45,747 nt of DNA from the NCBI GenBank assembly GCA_036493475.1, contig DASXPS010000075.1, positions 1-45,747 of the forward strand. Reading direction: 5' to 3'. Shown here one piece after another: positions 16,134-24,455 of the stretch. How positions within the stretch are numbered: the first letter of the stretch is position 1; each line of letters begins with the position of its first letter. The DNA comes from Sporichthyaceae bacterium. Lineage in GTDB: Bacteria > Actinomycetota > Actinomycetes > Sporichthyales > Sporichthyaceae. A model generated the notes under the pieces. That model saw only the letters and a program-made list of their open reading frames with translations. It had not been told where the DNA came from and did not search any database. Made by a program: the position numbers and the translations under genes.

Positions 16134-17219
16134 TCAGTTGTCTGCGGAGAAACGGATTACGCCGTCGGGGACGATCGCTCCGGTCCATACCCGGGCGCCG
16201 GTGATCAGTTCATTGTCAGCGCCGATCAGCGCATCGTCACCGACGACTACACCGGTAAGTCGGGTGCGCTCGCCCACCCGGGCACCCGCCCCCACCACGG
16301 TGTCGCGGACCTCCGCGCCGGCACCGACCCAGGCGCGGTCCAGCAGCACGCTGCCGGACACCACGGCGCCGGAGCCAACCACCGCACCGGCCCCGATTGT
16401 GCTGCCGCCGTCCAGCACCGCATCGGCGGCCACCAACGCGTCGGCGAGCACCAGCGCGGGCCCCGGCCGGCGCACGGCGGGCGAGGCGAGCACGCCGAGC
16501 ACCAGATCCGCGCTGCCCCGGACGAACGCCGCCGGGGTGCCCAGGTCCAACCAGTAAGCGTTCTCCACGTACCCCGTGATCACCTCATCCGCGGCCAGCA
16601 GGCCCGGAAAGGTGTCGCGTTCCACGGACACCACCTGCCCGGCCGGGATCGCGTCGATCCGATCGCGGCGGAACAGGTAGCACCCGGCGTTGATCTGGTC
16701 GCTGACCGGGTTCGGCGTCTTCTCCAGGAACGCCTGCACCCGCCCGGCGCCATCGGTCGGCACGCTGCCGAAGGCCGACGGATCGGGAACCTGCACCAGG
16801 TGCAGGGTCACCGCGGCCTCGGTCGCCGCGTGGGTCTTGAGTTGAGCGCCGAGGTCGTGTCCGGACAGCACATCGCCGTTGAGCACGAACACCGGGTCCT
16901 GCGGTCCGGATTGCAGTCGGTCGGCCACATTGCGGATGCCCCCGCCGGTGCCCAACGGTTCGGTCTCGGTGACGTACTCCAGCTCCAGGCCCAGTGATAA
17001 CCCATCACCGAAATACGCGGAGAACACCTCGGCCCGATACGAGGTGGCCAGCACCACCCGGCGCACCCCGGCCTCACACAGTCGCAGCAGTTGGTGGGTG
17101 AGCAGCGGCACCCCCGCGGCGGGCAGCATCGGCTTCGGGGTCCGGATGGTCAGCGGGCGCAACCGGCTGCCCTGGCCACCGACCAGCACGATGGCCTCGT
17201 CGGCGTTGACCCGAGGCAT
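16134..17219 (-). CDS. Sugar-1-phosphate nucleotidyltransferase (ManC/RmlA2-like)
   Basis: 361 residues. Residues 8-240 form an NTP-transferase domain with VLVGGQGSRLRPLTIRTPKPMLP (the G-x-G-x-R-L loop and Lys of the PKP motif) and VLNGDVLS (metal-binding Asp). Residues 265-361 are a left-handed beta-helix of hexapeptide repeats (STIGAGAVVGSGAVV). Layout and position correspond to Rv3264c, annotated as mannose-1-phosphate guanylyltransferase in mycobacteria. With manB it would make GDP-mannose, though another NDP-sugar cannot be excluded. Stop context is again C-TGA-CG. Confidence 0.85.
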   Translation of the reverse strand: MPRVNADEAIVLVGGQGSRLRPLTIRTPKPMLPAAGVPLLTHQLLRLCEAGVRRVVLATSYRAEVFSAYFGDGLSLGLELEYVTETEPLGTGGGIRNVADRLQSGPQDPVFVLNGDVLSGHDLGAQLKTHAATEAAVTLHLVQVPDPSAFGSVPTDGAGRVQAFLEKTPNPVSDQINAGCYLFRRDRIDAIPAGQVVSVERDTFPGLLAADEVITGYVENAYWLDLGTPAAFVRGSADLVLGVLASPAVRRPGPALVLADALVAADAVLDGGSTIGAGAVVGSGAVVSGSVLLDRAWVGAGAEVRDTVVGAGARVGERTRLTGVVVGDDALIGADNELITGARVWTGAIVPDGVIRFSADN

Positions 17220-17228
17220 GCGCTCAGA

Positions 17229-18368
17229 TCACTGCTTGGCCACCGCGCTGGCCGCGCGGTTGTAGGTCTCCAGGTGGATCTCGGCCGACGCTGCCCAGGT
17301 GAACAGCTGCGAGCGGGTGTGCGCGGCCTCGGAGAGGGACCGGCGACGATCGGGGTCGTCGAGCAGCCGGGTCAGGTTGCGCGCGATGCTGTCCGCCTCC
17401 GGCTCGGTGTAGGCGGCCGCCTGCCCGCCCACCTCGGGCGAGGAGAGTCGCCGGGCGATGAGCACCGCCCCGCCGCAGGCCATGGCCTCCAGCGTGGGGA
17501 AGCCGAAGCCCTCCGAGCGGCTGGGGAACACCATGATCGTCGCCCCGCCCATGAAGCCGGGCAGGTCCGCCGGGCGCAGGAAGCCGGGTCGGATCAACCT
17601 GAGGTGGCCGGGCACCGCGGCCACCGCGTCCCGGATCGCCGGGTCCCCGGTGGACGGGCCGGCCAGCACCAGCGCGGGTGGGTTGGGCCGCTCGGCGACC
17701 GCCGCCACCCAGCCGCGGATCAGTTCCGGGATGTTCTTGCGGCGGGACATCTCGCCGAGGGAGCCGACGTAGCTCTGCCCGTGCAGGCCGAGGCGACGGG
17801 CCACCCGTTCCCGCTCCAGGTCCTCCGGCGGACGGAACACCGTGGTGTCGATGCCGTGGTAGGCCACGTCGACCTTGGTCGCGTCGAAGCCGAGCATCCG
17901 GACCAATTCGTCGCGGGTCGCCCGGGATGGAGCGATGAACCGGGTCGCGTGCTCCAACGCGTACCGCGTCGCGCTGCGGAAGAAGTCACCGCGCGCATCG
18001 GCGTGAATATCCGGATCGCTGAACATGGTCGCGTCGTGGATGGTGACCACGACCGGCACCGAGGTCTGCGAGGGCATCGAGTACTGCGGACAGTGAATGA
18101 TGTCCGCGGCGATCTCCTCGGCCAGCCGCGGCAACCCGGCCTGTTCCCAGGCCAGCCGGTCCTCGCGGTGGGAAATCGTGGTCGGGGCGGACAGGATACG
18201 GGCGGTCGGCGCCAGCCGGGCCAGTCGGTCCGCGTCGGCCCGCTGACAGGCCACCGCAATGTCGCCGCCGGCGGCGGCCAGCGCGGGCACCAAACCGTCG
18301 ATGTAGCGACCGACGCCGCCACGGTCCGCGGGCACCGCGGTGGCGTCGACGAGCACGCGCGGCCCCAC
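17229..18368 (-). CDS. Glycosyltransferase family 4
   Basis: About 379 residues, GT-B fold. N-terminal acceptor domain opens with RVLVDATAVPADRGGVGRYIDGLVPAL (the GG-x-GRY acceptor loop). The C-terminal nucleotide-sugar domain has GSLGEMSRRKNIPELI and the E-x7-E pair in SEGFGFPTLEAMACGG. I prefer the GTG at 18368, which has AAGGGG 6 nt upstream; an ATG at 18386 would include that site in coding sequence. It lies 9 nt upstream of the nucleotidyltransferase gene and is probably in the same operon, transferring mannose or a related sugar to an envelope glycan. Confidence 0.85.
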   Translation of the reverse strand: MGPRVLVDATAVPADRGGVGRYIDGLVPALAAAGGDIAVACQRADADRLARLAPTARILSAPTTISHREDRLAWEQAGLPRLAEEIAADIIHCPQYSMPSQTSVPVVVTIHDATMFSDPDIHADARGDFFRSATRYALEHATRFIAPSRATRDELVRMLGFDATKVDVAYHGIDTTVFRPPEDLERERVARRLGLHGQSYVGSLGEMSRRKNIPELIRGWVAAVAERPNPPALVLAGPSTGDPAIRDAVAAVPGHLRLIRPGFLRPADLPGFMGGATIMVFPSRSEGFGFPTLEAMACGGAVLIARRLSSPEVGGQAAAYTEPEADSIARNLTRLLDDPDRRRSLSEAAHTRSQLFTWAASAEIHLETYNRAASAVAKQ

Positions 18369-18449
18369 GGTGCACCCCTTTTTCATGGAACAACAACCAA
18401 TGATCCACGCGCCGACCTTGCCGGGCGCAGTGTCAGCTTACGCCGCCGC

Positions 18450-18455
18450 TACCCT
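18450..18455 (+). promoter_or_regulatory. -10 box TACCCT, predicted leaderless start of the TIGR03089 gene
   Basis: TACCCT ends 7 nt before the ATG at 18463 and no Shine-Dalgarno is present. Confidence 0.4.
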
Positions 18456-18462
18456 GCCGGGG

Positions 18463-19194
18463 ATGCGCACGCCGCCGGAACTCTTTCGCGCCGCGGCGCG
18501 GTCGGATCCCGGTCGCCCGTTCGTCACCTTCTATGACGACGCCACCGGCGAACGCGTCGAGCTCTCGTTCAGCACCACCGACAACTGGGTGGCCAAGACC
18601 GCCACCCTGCTCATCGAGGATCTCGGCGCGGAACCCGGCGAGCGGGTCGCGCTGTTTCTACCCACCCACTGGCAGAGCGTGGTGTTCTATCTGGCCTGTT
18701 GGACGGCCGGCGTGGTCGCCGCGCCGACCGCCGATCCGGCACGGTGCGCGCACGCAGTGGCCGACCCGACGCACGTCGCGGAGCTGGCCGCCTGCCCGGG
18801 CGGGCGGCTGCTGGTCCCGCTGCGCCCGATGGGCGGCCGAGCCCTCGATCTGCCCGCCGGGGTGCTGGACTACGCCGCCGAGGTGCCCGCTCAGCCGGAC
18901 CGGTTCCTCGCGGCGCCGCCCCCGACGCCCGACGACCCGGCGCTGGACCGCGACGGCACCCTGCTCAGCGCGGGCGAGGTGGTCGACCTGGCCCGGCGAA
19001 CCGCCGCGGAGTTGGGGCTGCACGCCGGCTCCCGGCTGCTGGTGGATGCCGATCTGGGCACCGCGAAGGGCCTGACCCGAGTACTGCTGGCTCCGCTCGC
19101 CGTCGGCGCCTCGGTGGTGCTGTGCCGCAATCTCGACCCCGCGGCCGTCGGCCGCCGGGTCGCGACCGAGCGGATCACCGACCGGTTGTCCTAG
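18463..19194 (+). CDS. TIGR03089 family protein (truncated adenylation-enzyme-like)
   Basis: 243 residues, ATG start. The N-terminal half resembles acyl-CoA synthetases/AMP-binding enzymes (FVTFYDDATGERVELSFSTTDNWVAKTATLL, then GERVALFLPTHWQSVVFYLACWTAGVV). The phosphate-binding loop rich in Ser/Thr/Gly-Lys and the whole C-terminal lid domain are absent, so it cannot be an ordinary adenylating enzyme. This is the normal shape of the actinobacterial TIGR03089 family, whose function is unknown. It is divergent from the GT4 gene. Confidence 0.75.
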   Translation: MRTPPELFRAAARSDPGRPFVTFYDDATGERVELSFSTTDNWVAKTATLLIEDLGAEPGERVALFLPTHWQSVVFYLACWTAGVVAAPTADPARCAHAVADPTHVAELAACPGGRLLVPLRPMGGRALDLPAGVLDYAAEVPAQPDRFLAAPPPTPDDPALDRDGTLLSAGEVVDLARRTAAELGLHAGSRLLVDADLGTAKGLTRVLLAPLAVGASVVLCRNLDPAAVGRRVATERITDRLS

Positions 19195-19271
19195 CGGCCT
19201 GCTCCCGGCGCCAGGGCCCCGCGCGGACATGTCGGCGTGCTTGTGATCTGCAATTCAGCTCCGACCACCCG

Positions 19272-19289
19272 AATCACCCCGGCGTGATT
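19272..19289 (+). terminator. Hairpin after the TIGR03089 gene
   Basis: AATCAC-CCCGGC-GTGATT, perfect 6-bp arms and 6-nt loop, in the 137-nt gap between two convergent genes. Placed to end transcription of the TIGR03089 gene. The rest of the gap shows nothing else apart from the terminator below. Confidence 0.45.
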
Positions 19290-19303
19290 ACTCCGAATGG
19301 GTG

Positions 19304-19345
19304 AACGCCCCTCGCACCCGGGGGGTGGTGCTCAGGAGGGGCGTT
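19304..19345 (-). terminator. Nested hairpin terminator of the DUF5941 gene
   Basis: Outer arms AACGCCCCTC (19304-19313) and GAGGGGCGTT (19336-19345) are perfectly complementary over 10 bp. The loop holds a second dyad CACCC-GGG-GGGTG (19315-19327). The outer right arm includes the last codons of the gene, and its stop (19334-19332) lies in the loop. Confidence 0.6.
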
Positions 19346-19991
19346 GCGCGGCCAACCAGCTGCGCCAGCCGATGGCGCTCTCCGCCACGAAGACCACGGC
19401 GAGCAAGACCGCGGCGATGGCCAACGGTGCGCGCAGGCGGGCGGTGAACAGCACGATGCCCGCCAACATGATCAGCCGACCGTCCCACCCCATACCGAAC
19501 CGATAGACCCAGGCGGCCGGGCCGCGTCGGGTGTGCCGCCAGCGGTAGACGGTGTCGTAGTGGTGGTAGGCCACCGCGCACAGCAGACCGAACGCGATGG
19601 GCATGGCCGGACGGTCCACCGCGGCCACCACCCGGACCACCAGCCCGTACTCCAGCCCACGCACCACGCCCGGCATCAGCCAGCCGAACCGACCGGCCGG
19701 CGGCCGGGCCAGCGCGGGCACCGCGATCAGCACCACGACCAGCAGCCCCAGCGCCGTGATCCCCCGCCGGTCCGCCCCGGCCGCGGCCGCGGTGCCCAAC
19801 GCGGCGAGCACGGACAGGCCGAGCGACACCCAGGGCGCTACCGGCAGCGCCAGCGGCGCCAACAGTCTCCCGATCGGGCCGGCGTCGAGGAGATGATCCA
19901 GTTCGGTGGTCGGTCGCGCCGATGCAGGCCAGCGCTTCTCGGCCGGGTCGGGTACCGGCGAGGCGAGCATGATCGACATTGTGCTGGTCAT
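19332..19991 (-). CDS. DUF5941 family membrane protein
   Basis: 219 residues with four to five hydrophobic segments and the conserved cytoplasmic-looking stretch YHHYDTVYRWRHTRRGP. In Streptomyces this domain is, to my recollection, often fused to the CDP-alcohol phosphotransferase encoded just upstream; here it is a separate gene whose ATG overlaps that gene's stop (ATGA, 19988-19991). It probably works with that enzyme in the membrane. No catalytic motif is recognisable. Confidence 0.65.
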   Translation of the reverse strand: MTSTMSIMLASPVPDPAEKRWPASARPTTELDHLLDAGPIGRLLAPLALPVAPWVSLGLSVLAALGTAAAAGADRRGITALGLLVVVLIAVPALARPPAGRFGWLMPGVVRGLEYGLVVRVVAAVDRPAMPIAFGLLCAVAYHHYDTVYRWRHTRRGPAAWVYRFGMGWDGRLIMLAGIVLFTARLRAPLAIAAVLLAVVFVAESAIGWRSWLAAQRPS

Positions 19992-21460
19992 CCGGTTTGC
20001 ACCGCCGGGCGCACCGCGAGGGTGCGCAACACGCGCCCGGTGGTCGCGTACACCGCGGACACCAAGCCCAGCGCCAGCAGCACGATAAACACCGCCCGCG
20101 GCCCGCCGAACGCGGCCAGCAGCGAGATCAGCAGCCAACGCTCCCCGATCGGCAGGAACACCATGCGCTTGGCCCACTTCAGCGCCGTGCCGCTGGTCCG
20201 CTCGGACAGCGCAATCGCCGCCGCCCCGACGCCGGCGCCCGCGCCCTGGCGTTCGTCGAGGGTGGCCACGAAGCCGAAGTCCACGAAGTTGCGGAACACC
20301 TGCAGGGCCAATGTTGCGGTGGCCAGGGTCCACGCGGAGTGCCCGTGCTGGCTCGCCCCGACCGCCAGCGCGGCATAGACGAGGTACTCCTTGACCCGGT
20401 CCGTGGTGGCGTCCAACCACGCACCCAGCGGGGTGAACTGGCGGGTGAAGCGAGCGGTTTCCCCGTCCACGCAGTCCAACACCAACGACAACTGCAGCAG
20501 CAGCGCGCCGACCACCAGTTCCAATCGGCTGCCCGCGGCGAACCACCAGGCCGCCAACAGCGCGACCCCGAAGGCGATTCCGGTGATCTGGTTGGGCGAC
20601 AGATTCCAGCGCACTGCGTAGGCGGTGAACTTCGGTGAGATCCGGCGGACCACGAACGTCGAGTAGAAGCCGTCGTCCGGGCGGGCGACCCGGCGCAGCC
20701 GCACCCGGTGCTCATCGACCACGGCCAATCGGGCGGCGACACCGGCGGCCTGTTCCGTTCTGGTAACCCGGCTGCACACGTAGTCCCCGACCCCGATCGC
20801 GCGCAGCGCCACCCCGGCCTGCGTCGCGCCGAGCACGGCCAGGTCGGTGAGATCGGTGGTCCAGTTGTGCACCGCGGCCACCCCGGACAGCCGCCACATC
20901 GCCCGGGCCGCGGCGGCCCGGTCGGCGCCGTCCACCCGGAGCAGACCCATGCCGGCGGCGGTGGCCGCCGCCAGTGGCGCGGTGTCGGTGCCCGCCTCGA
21001 CCACCGCGTCGGCGTCCACCCGCACGGTCGGCGGGCCGTCCACCGCCGCGCCCACCAGCAGCGCACTGCGCAATCGCGGATCGGCGACCAGATCCCCCAA
21101 CAGACCGTCGTGGCAGAGCAGATCTCCGGCCACGACCACCACGGGGCCCTCGCCCCGCTCCACCTGTGCGGCCAACGCAGCCATCCCACCGGCGGTGTCG
21201 AAGTGCGCGATCACCGGGACGTGCGCGGGCACCAAGGCGCCCACCGCATCCCGCCACTGCGACCGGGTGAGCACCGCGGTCGGGGTCAGTCCGTGCCCGG
21301 CCAGGCGGCCCAGCAACCGTTCCAGCACCGTCGGCGGGTCGTCCAGCGCGACCGGGCCGGCCGGCGGCGGGCGCAGCAAGGCGGTCGACTCACCGAACGG
21401 GTCCGCGGTGTCTACCACGATCACCAGCGCGGGGACCGGGGAGTTCTGACGGTCAGTCAT
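19988..21460 (-). CDS. CDP-alcohol phosphotransferase with N-terminal nucleotidyltransferase-like domain
   Basis: 490 residues. The C-terminal half (from about 275) is a six-helix CDP-alcohol phosphatidyltransferase domain with the full catalytic motif: D329, D332, G333, A336, R337, G346, D350, D354. The N-terminal 250 residues resemble a nucleotidyltransferase fold (PVVVVAGDLLCHDGLLGDL) but lack the G-x-G-x-R loop and PKP Lys, so it is probably inactive. The layout resembles inositol-1-P cytidylyltransferase/di-myo-inositol-phosphate synthases. It likely moves an alcohol phosphate from a CDP donor to a membrane acceptor. ATG at 21460 overlaps the Wzt stop. Confidence 0.8.
   Translation of the reverse strand: MTDRQNSPVPALVIVVDTADPFGESTALLRPPPAGPVALDDPPTVLERLLGRLAGHGLTPTAVLTRSQWRDAVGALVPAHVPVIAHFDTAGGMAALAAQVERGEGPVVVVAGDLLCHDGLLGDLVADPRLRSALLVGAAVDGPPTVRVDADAVVEAGTDTAPLAAATAAGMGLLRVDGADRAAAARAMWRLSGVAAVHNWTTDLTDLAVLGATQAGVALRAIGVGDYVCSRVTRTEQAAGVAARLAVVDEHRVRLRRVARPDDGFYSTFVVRRISPKFTAYAVRWNLSPNQITGIAFGVALLAAWWFAAGSRLELVVGALLLQLSLVLDCVDGETARFTRQFTPLGAWLDATTDRVKEYLVYAALAVGASQHGHSAWTLATATLALQVFRNFVDFGFVATLDERQGAGAGVGAAAIALSERTSGTALKWAKRMVFLPIGERWLLISLLAAFGGPRAVFIVLLALGLVSAVYATTGRVLRTLAVRPAVQTG
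21446..21456. repeat. CTGAC-G-GTCAG dyad at the wzt / CDP-alcohol transferase junction
   Basis: 5-1-5 palindrome that on the minus strand contains the TGA stop of the wzt gene (21455-21453), echoing the stop-in-palindrome pattern. A one-base loop is too small for a hairpin, so it would act as DNA or is incidental. Confidence 0.3.
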
Positions 21461-22397
21461 CGAGATCCGCCTCACGACGGGCGCGCTCGGTGTGCGGCGG
21501 CGCGGGGACCCGTTGCCGCCGCCGCCGCGGCGCGCCCAGGGACACGTCGTCATCATCGAGGTCGGCCTGCCGCAACATGCGGGCCGCCCGGCGCCGGGCA
21601 CGCAGCGCGGCCCGGTCGTCCTCGGCGAGTCGGTCGGCGTCCTGCCCGTATCGGGTGAGGACCTCGCTGACCGGGCCGTCGTCGATGAGTTGACCGTCGC
21701 GCAGATAGAGACCGCGTTTGCAGAACCGCTCCACCTGAACCGCGCTGTGCGACACCAGCAGCACGGTCTTGCCCTCGCCGAGCATTTCCTCCATGCGCTC
21801 GAAGCACTTGTTCTTGAACGCCCGGTCGCCCACCGACAACACCTCGTCGACCAGCACCACGGGCCTGTCCACGCTGGTCACCACCGAGAACCCGACCTTG
21901 GCCTTCATGCCGCTGGACAGATGCCGGAACGGGGTGTCCAGGCGGTGGCCGATCTCCGCGAACTCCACGATCTCGTCGAACTTCGCCGCTATCTGCCGCT
22001 TGGACAGGCCCTTCAGGCCGGCGGCCAGCCAGATGTTGTCCCGCACGGTCAGCTCACCCTCGAAGCCGCCGGTCACCTCGATCAACGGCGCGACCTTGCT
22101 GCTGCCGCCGCGCACCCACGCGGTGCCCTCGTCCGGGATCATCACCCCGGAGATCAGCCGAAGCAGCGTGGACTTGCCGTGACCGTTACCGCCGATGATG
22201 CCGACCGCCTCGCCACGCTGCACCTCGAAGGAGACGTTGCGCAGCGCCCAGAATTCCTCGTGTTTGCCCGGCGCCCCGGTCCGGCCCTTGGCGAGCAGCT
22301 CGCGCACCTTCATCCGCCGGCGACGGTTCGCGTGGAACTTGATGCCGAGGTTGTCCACGATGATCACCGGCCCGCCGGCCTTGCTCGCCCGCCCCAT
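21453..22397 (-). CDS. Polysaccharide/teichoic acid ABC exporter, ATP-binding subunit (Wzt/TagH-like)
   Basis: 314 residues. Walker A GGNGHGKST (69-77), signature LSSGM (160-164) and Walker B VVLVDE (180-185) followed by a D-loop; the H-loop is SHSAVQ. The N-terminal extension NLGIKFHANRRRRMKVRELLAKG is typical of O-antigen and teichoic-acid exporters, and the reduced signature LSSGM is usual there. The C-terminal 65 residues are a charged Arg/Asp-rich tail ending EADLDD and contain no carbohydrate-binding domain. It energises the Wzm permease encoded immediately upstream. Confidence 0.92.
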   Translation of the reverse strand: MGRASKAGGPVIIVDNLGIKFHANRRRRMKVRELLAKGRTGAPGKHEEFWALRNVSFEVQRGEAVGIIGGNGHGKSTLLRLISGVMIPDEGTAWVRGGSSKVAPLIEVTGGFEGELTVRDNIWLAAGLKGLSKRQIAAKFDEIVEFAEIGHRLDTPFRHLSSGMKAKVGFSVVTSVDRPVVLVDEVLSVGDRAFKNKCFERMEEMLGEGKTVLLVSHSAVQVERFCKRGLYLRDGQLIDDGPVSEVLTRYGQDADRLAEDDRAALRARRRAARMLRQADLDDDDVSLGAPRRRRQRVPAPPHTERARREADLDD

Positions 22398-22400
22398 GCC

Positions 22401-23297
22401 TCAGATCTCCTTCAGCACTTCGGGCTCGAGCCGGCGGAACACCACCAGGCCGATGGCCAGCAGAGCGAAGGAGACGATGGCGCCGCGCACCGCCACGTCG
22501 ACGCCCGGCAGTTCGTTACGGAACACCGCCCCGCGGATCATGCTCAGCTCCGTGGTGAACGGGTTCCACAAATAGAACTGCCGAACGGGCTCGACGATGT
22601 GCTTGCTGTCCAGCACCTTCTCCGTGCCGTAGAGCACCGGGCACATGTAAAACAGGATGCGGACGATGATCCGCATCAGGCGCTCCAGGTCGGTGAACAT
22701 CACGCACAGCGGCGCCAGGATGAAGGCGAACCCGAGCAGGGTCACCCACATCATGGCCATGGCCAGCGGCCACAAGAGGATGTACCAGTTCGCGCCCTTG
22801 TGCAGGGTCCACATGAAGATGAAGAGCACCGGAAGGCTGAGCAGGAACTCGACGAACTTCGAGCCCACGGTGCGCAGGATCCAAATCTCCCGCGGAACAT
22901 CCACCGAACGGACCAATCGGGCCTCGCCGGCGATCGCCCGGGCGGACCCGGAGATCACCTGGGACGCCCACTGCCAGGGCAGCATGCCGAGCAACAGGAA
23001 CACCAGATACGGCTGGTCGGTGGCGGTGCCGCGGGGGAAGATCCGGGTGAAGACGAACCAATAGACCATCGCCATGGTCAGCGGCTCGAGCACCGTCCAC
23101 ACGTAACCCAGCGTGGAATCGGAGTACTTGACCTTCAAGTCCCGGGAGATGAGCAGGTACAGAATGCGGCGCCGCTGGATCAGGGTCCGCGTGCGGGACC
23201 ACGTCTCCGTGCGCGCCACGACCACCGAATCCAGCTCCCATCCAGAAGATCCCCGGCGCCCAGCGTAGGGCGCGACACGGGCACGTGCGTGCGACAC
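22401..23297 (-). CDS. Polysaccharide/teichoic acid ABC exporter, permease (Wzm/TagG-like)
   Basis: 298 residues with six hydrophobic helices after a basic N-terminus. The amphipathic entry LISRDLKVKYSDSTLGYVWTVLEPL is the ABC-2 polysaccharide exporter hallmark; later IVRILFYMCPVLYGTE and LWNPFTTELSMIRGAVF are typical. It would flip a lipid-linked glycan across the membrane with Wzt, whose gene begins 3 nt after this stop. GTG start at 23297. Confidence 0.9.
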   Translation of the reverse strand: MSHARARVAPYAGRRGSSGWELDSVVVARTETWSRTRTLIQRRRILYLLISRDLKVKYSDSTLGYVWTVLEPLTMAMVYWFVFTRIFPRGTATDQPYLVFLLLGMLPWQWASQVISGSARAIAGEARLVRSVDVPREIWILRTVGSKFVEFLLSLPVLFIFMWTLHKGANWYILLWPLAMAMMWVTLLGFAFILAPLCVMFTDLERLMRIIVRILFYMCPVLYGTEKVLDSKHIVEPVRQFYLWNPFTTELSMIRGAVFRNELPGVDVAVRGAIVSFALLAIGLVVFRRLEPEVLKEI

Positions 23298-23322
23298 CAG
23301 TGAGCTGACGGTGCGCCGTTGG

Positions 23323-24417
23323 TCACCGTCCGGCGACGTTCAGCCGCGAATAAACGTCCAACATCAACCCCGCATTGCGGTCCCAGGAGTACGCCTGGAC
23401 CGCGTGGGCGCGGCCTGCGGCGCCCATGCGGGCGCGCAATGACGCGTCGGCGGCCAGTTCGGTCATCCGGGCGGCGATCGCCGTCGGGTCGCGGGGCGCC
23501 ACCACGTATCCGGTGACGCCGTCCTGGACCACCTCGGGCAGCCCGCCGACGTCGGACACGATCACCGGGACCCCGCAGGCCTGGGCCTCCACCGCGGCCA
23601 CCCCGAAACTCTCCGAGTCGCGCACCGAGGGCACCACGAACACGTCCATGCCCCGAATGGTGGCCGGCACCTCGGCATGTGGGATGCGTCCGGGAAAGCG
23701 CACCCGGTCGCTCACGCCGAGTTCCGCGGCCAGCCTCCGGTAGGCCTTCAATTGCGGCCCGCCACCGACGACCAACAGTTCGCCGTGCGCACCGATCTCG
23801 GCCGGTGCGTCGTCCAGGAACTGTCGGAAGGCCCGCAACAGCACGTCGATGCCGTACTTGGCGTCCATGGTCTTGACGATGCCGAACACGATGCGGTCAT
23901 CCGGTGGGCGAGGGCCGGGTGCGAAGCGCACGGTGTCCACCCCGAACGGGGTCACCGACACGGCCTTGTCGGTGTACTTGTTGGCCTCCACGCGCATCAC
24001 CTGACTGGTCGAGCACACCGCGTCCGCGCGGCGCAATGCGAACTCCACCATGCGTTTCTGCGCCGGACCCTGCTGCGGGAACTCGTAGATGTCGTTGCCC
24101 CACACGGACACCACATACGGATGCCGGTTGGCCAACGCACCGAGGAAGCCGTAGCTGGAGACGTAATGCGCGTGCACCAGATCGGGGTCGGCCTGCGCCA
24201 GCAGCGCACGCAACCGACGCACGGTCAGCAGGTAGGCGGACTTGTGATCGAAGGCCATCGGCAGGTACGCCTGGCGTACCCGCGACCACTTGTGGCCCTC
24301 GTGGTCGGTGTGCGCAGCCAGGCTTATCGCGTAGACGTCGATGCCGCGCCGGTCGTAGAAGTCCAACCACTTGTGGGTGTGCACATTGTCCGCGGGCGCC
24401 AACAGCGCGATGCGCAT
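23323..24417 (-). CDS. Glycosyltransferase family 4
   Basis: 364 residues from the ATG at 24417 (MRIALLAPADNVHTHKW, the usual start in this family). GT-B fold: VHAHYVSSYGFLGALA in the acceptor domain, FGIVKTMDAKYGIDVLL at the start of the donor domain, and the E-x7-E pair in DSESFGVAAVEAQACGVPV. A GTG at 24459 overlaps the upstream stop (GTGA) and would add 14 basic residues; coupling makes that start possible. It lies between the CDP-alcohol transferase and the ABC exporter and probably adds a sugar to the exported polymer. Confidence 0.88.
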   Translation of the reverse strand: MRIALLAPADNVHTHKWLDFYDRRGIDVYAISLAAHTDHEGHKWSRVRQAYLPMAFDHKSAYLLTVRRLRALLAQADPDLVHAHYVSSYGFLGALANRHPYVVSVWGNDIYEFPQQGPAQKRMVEFALRRADAVCSTSQVMRVEANKYTDKAVSVTPFGVDTVRFAPGPRPPDDRIVFGIVKTMDAKYGIDVLLRAFRQFLDDAPAEIGAHGELLVVGGGPQLKAYRRLAAELGVSDRVRFPGRIPHAEVPATIRGMDVFVVPSVRDSESFGVAAVEAQACGVPVIVSDVGGLPEVVQDGVTGYVVAPRDPTAIAARMTELAADASLRARMGAAGRAHAVQAYSWDRNAGLMLDVYSRLNVAGR

Positions 24418-24455
24418 CCGGCGTTCGGACCGTTCGTCCCGTCCTGCCCGATGTT

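Noticed and set aside
21492-23303. 603-codon His/Gln/Asp-rich frame on the plus strand
   Set aside because: Shadow of the Wzt and Wzm genes; composition typical of antisense in high-GC DNA.
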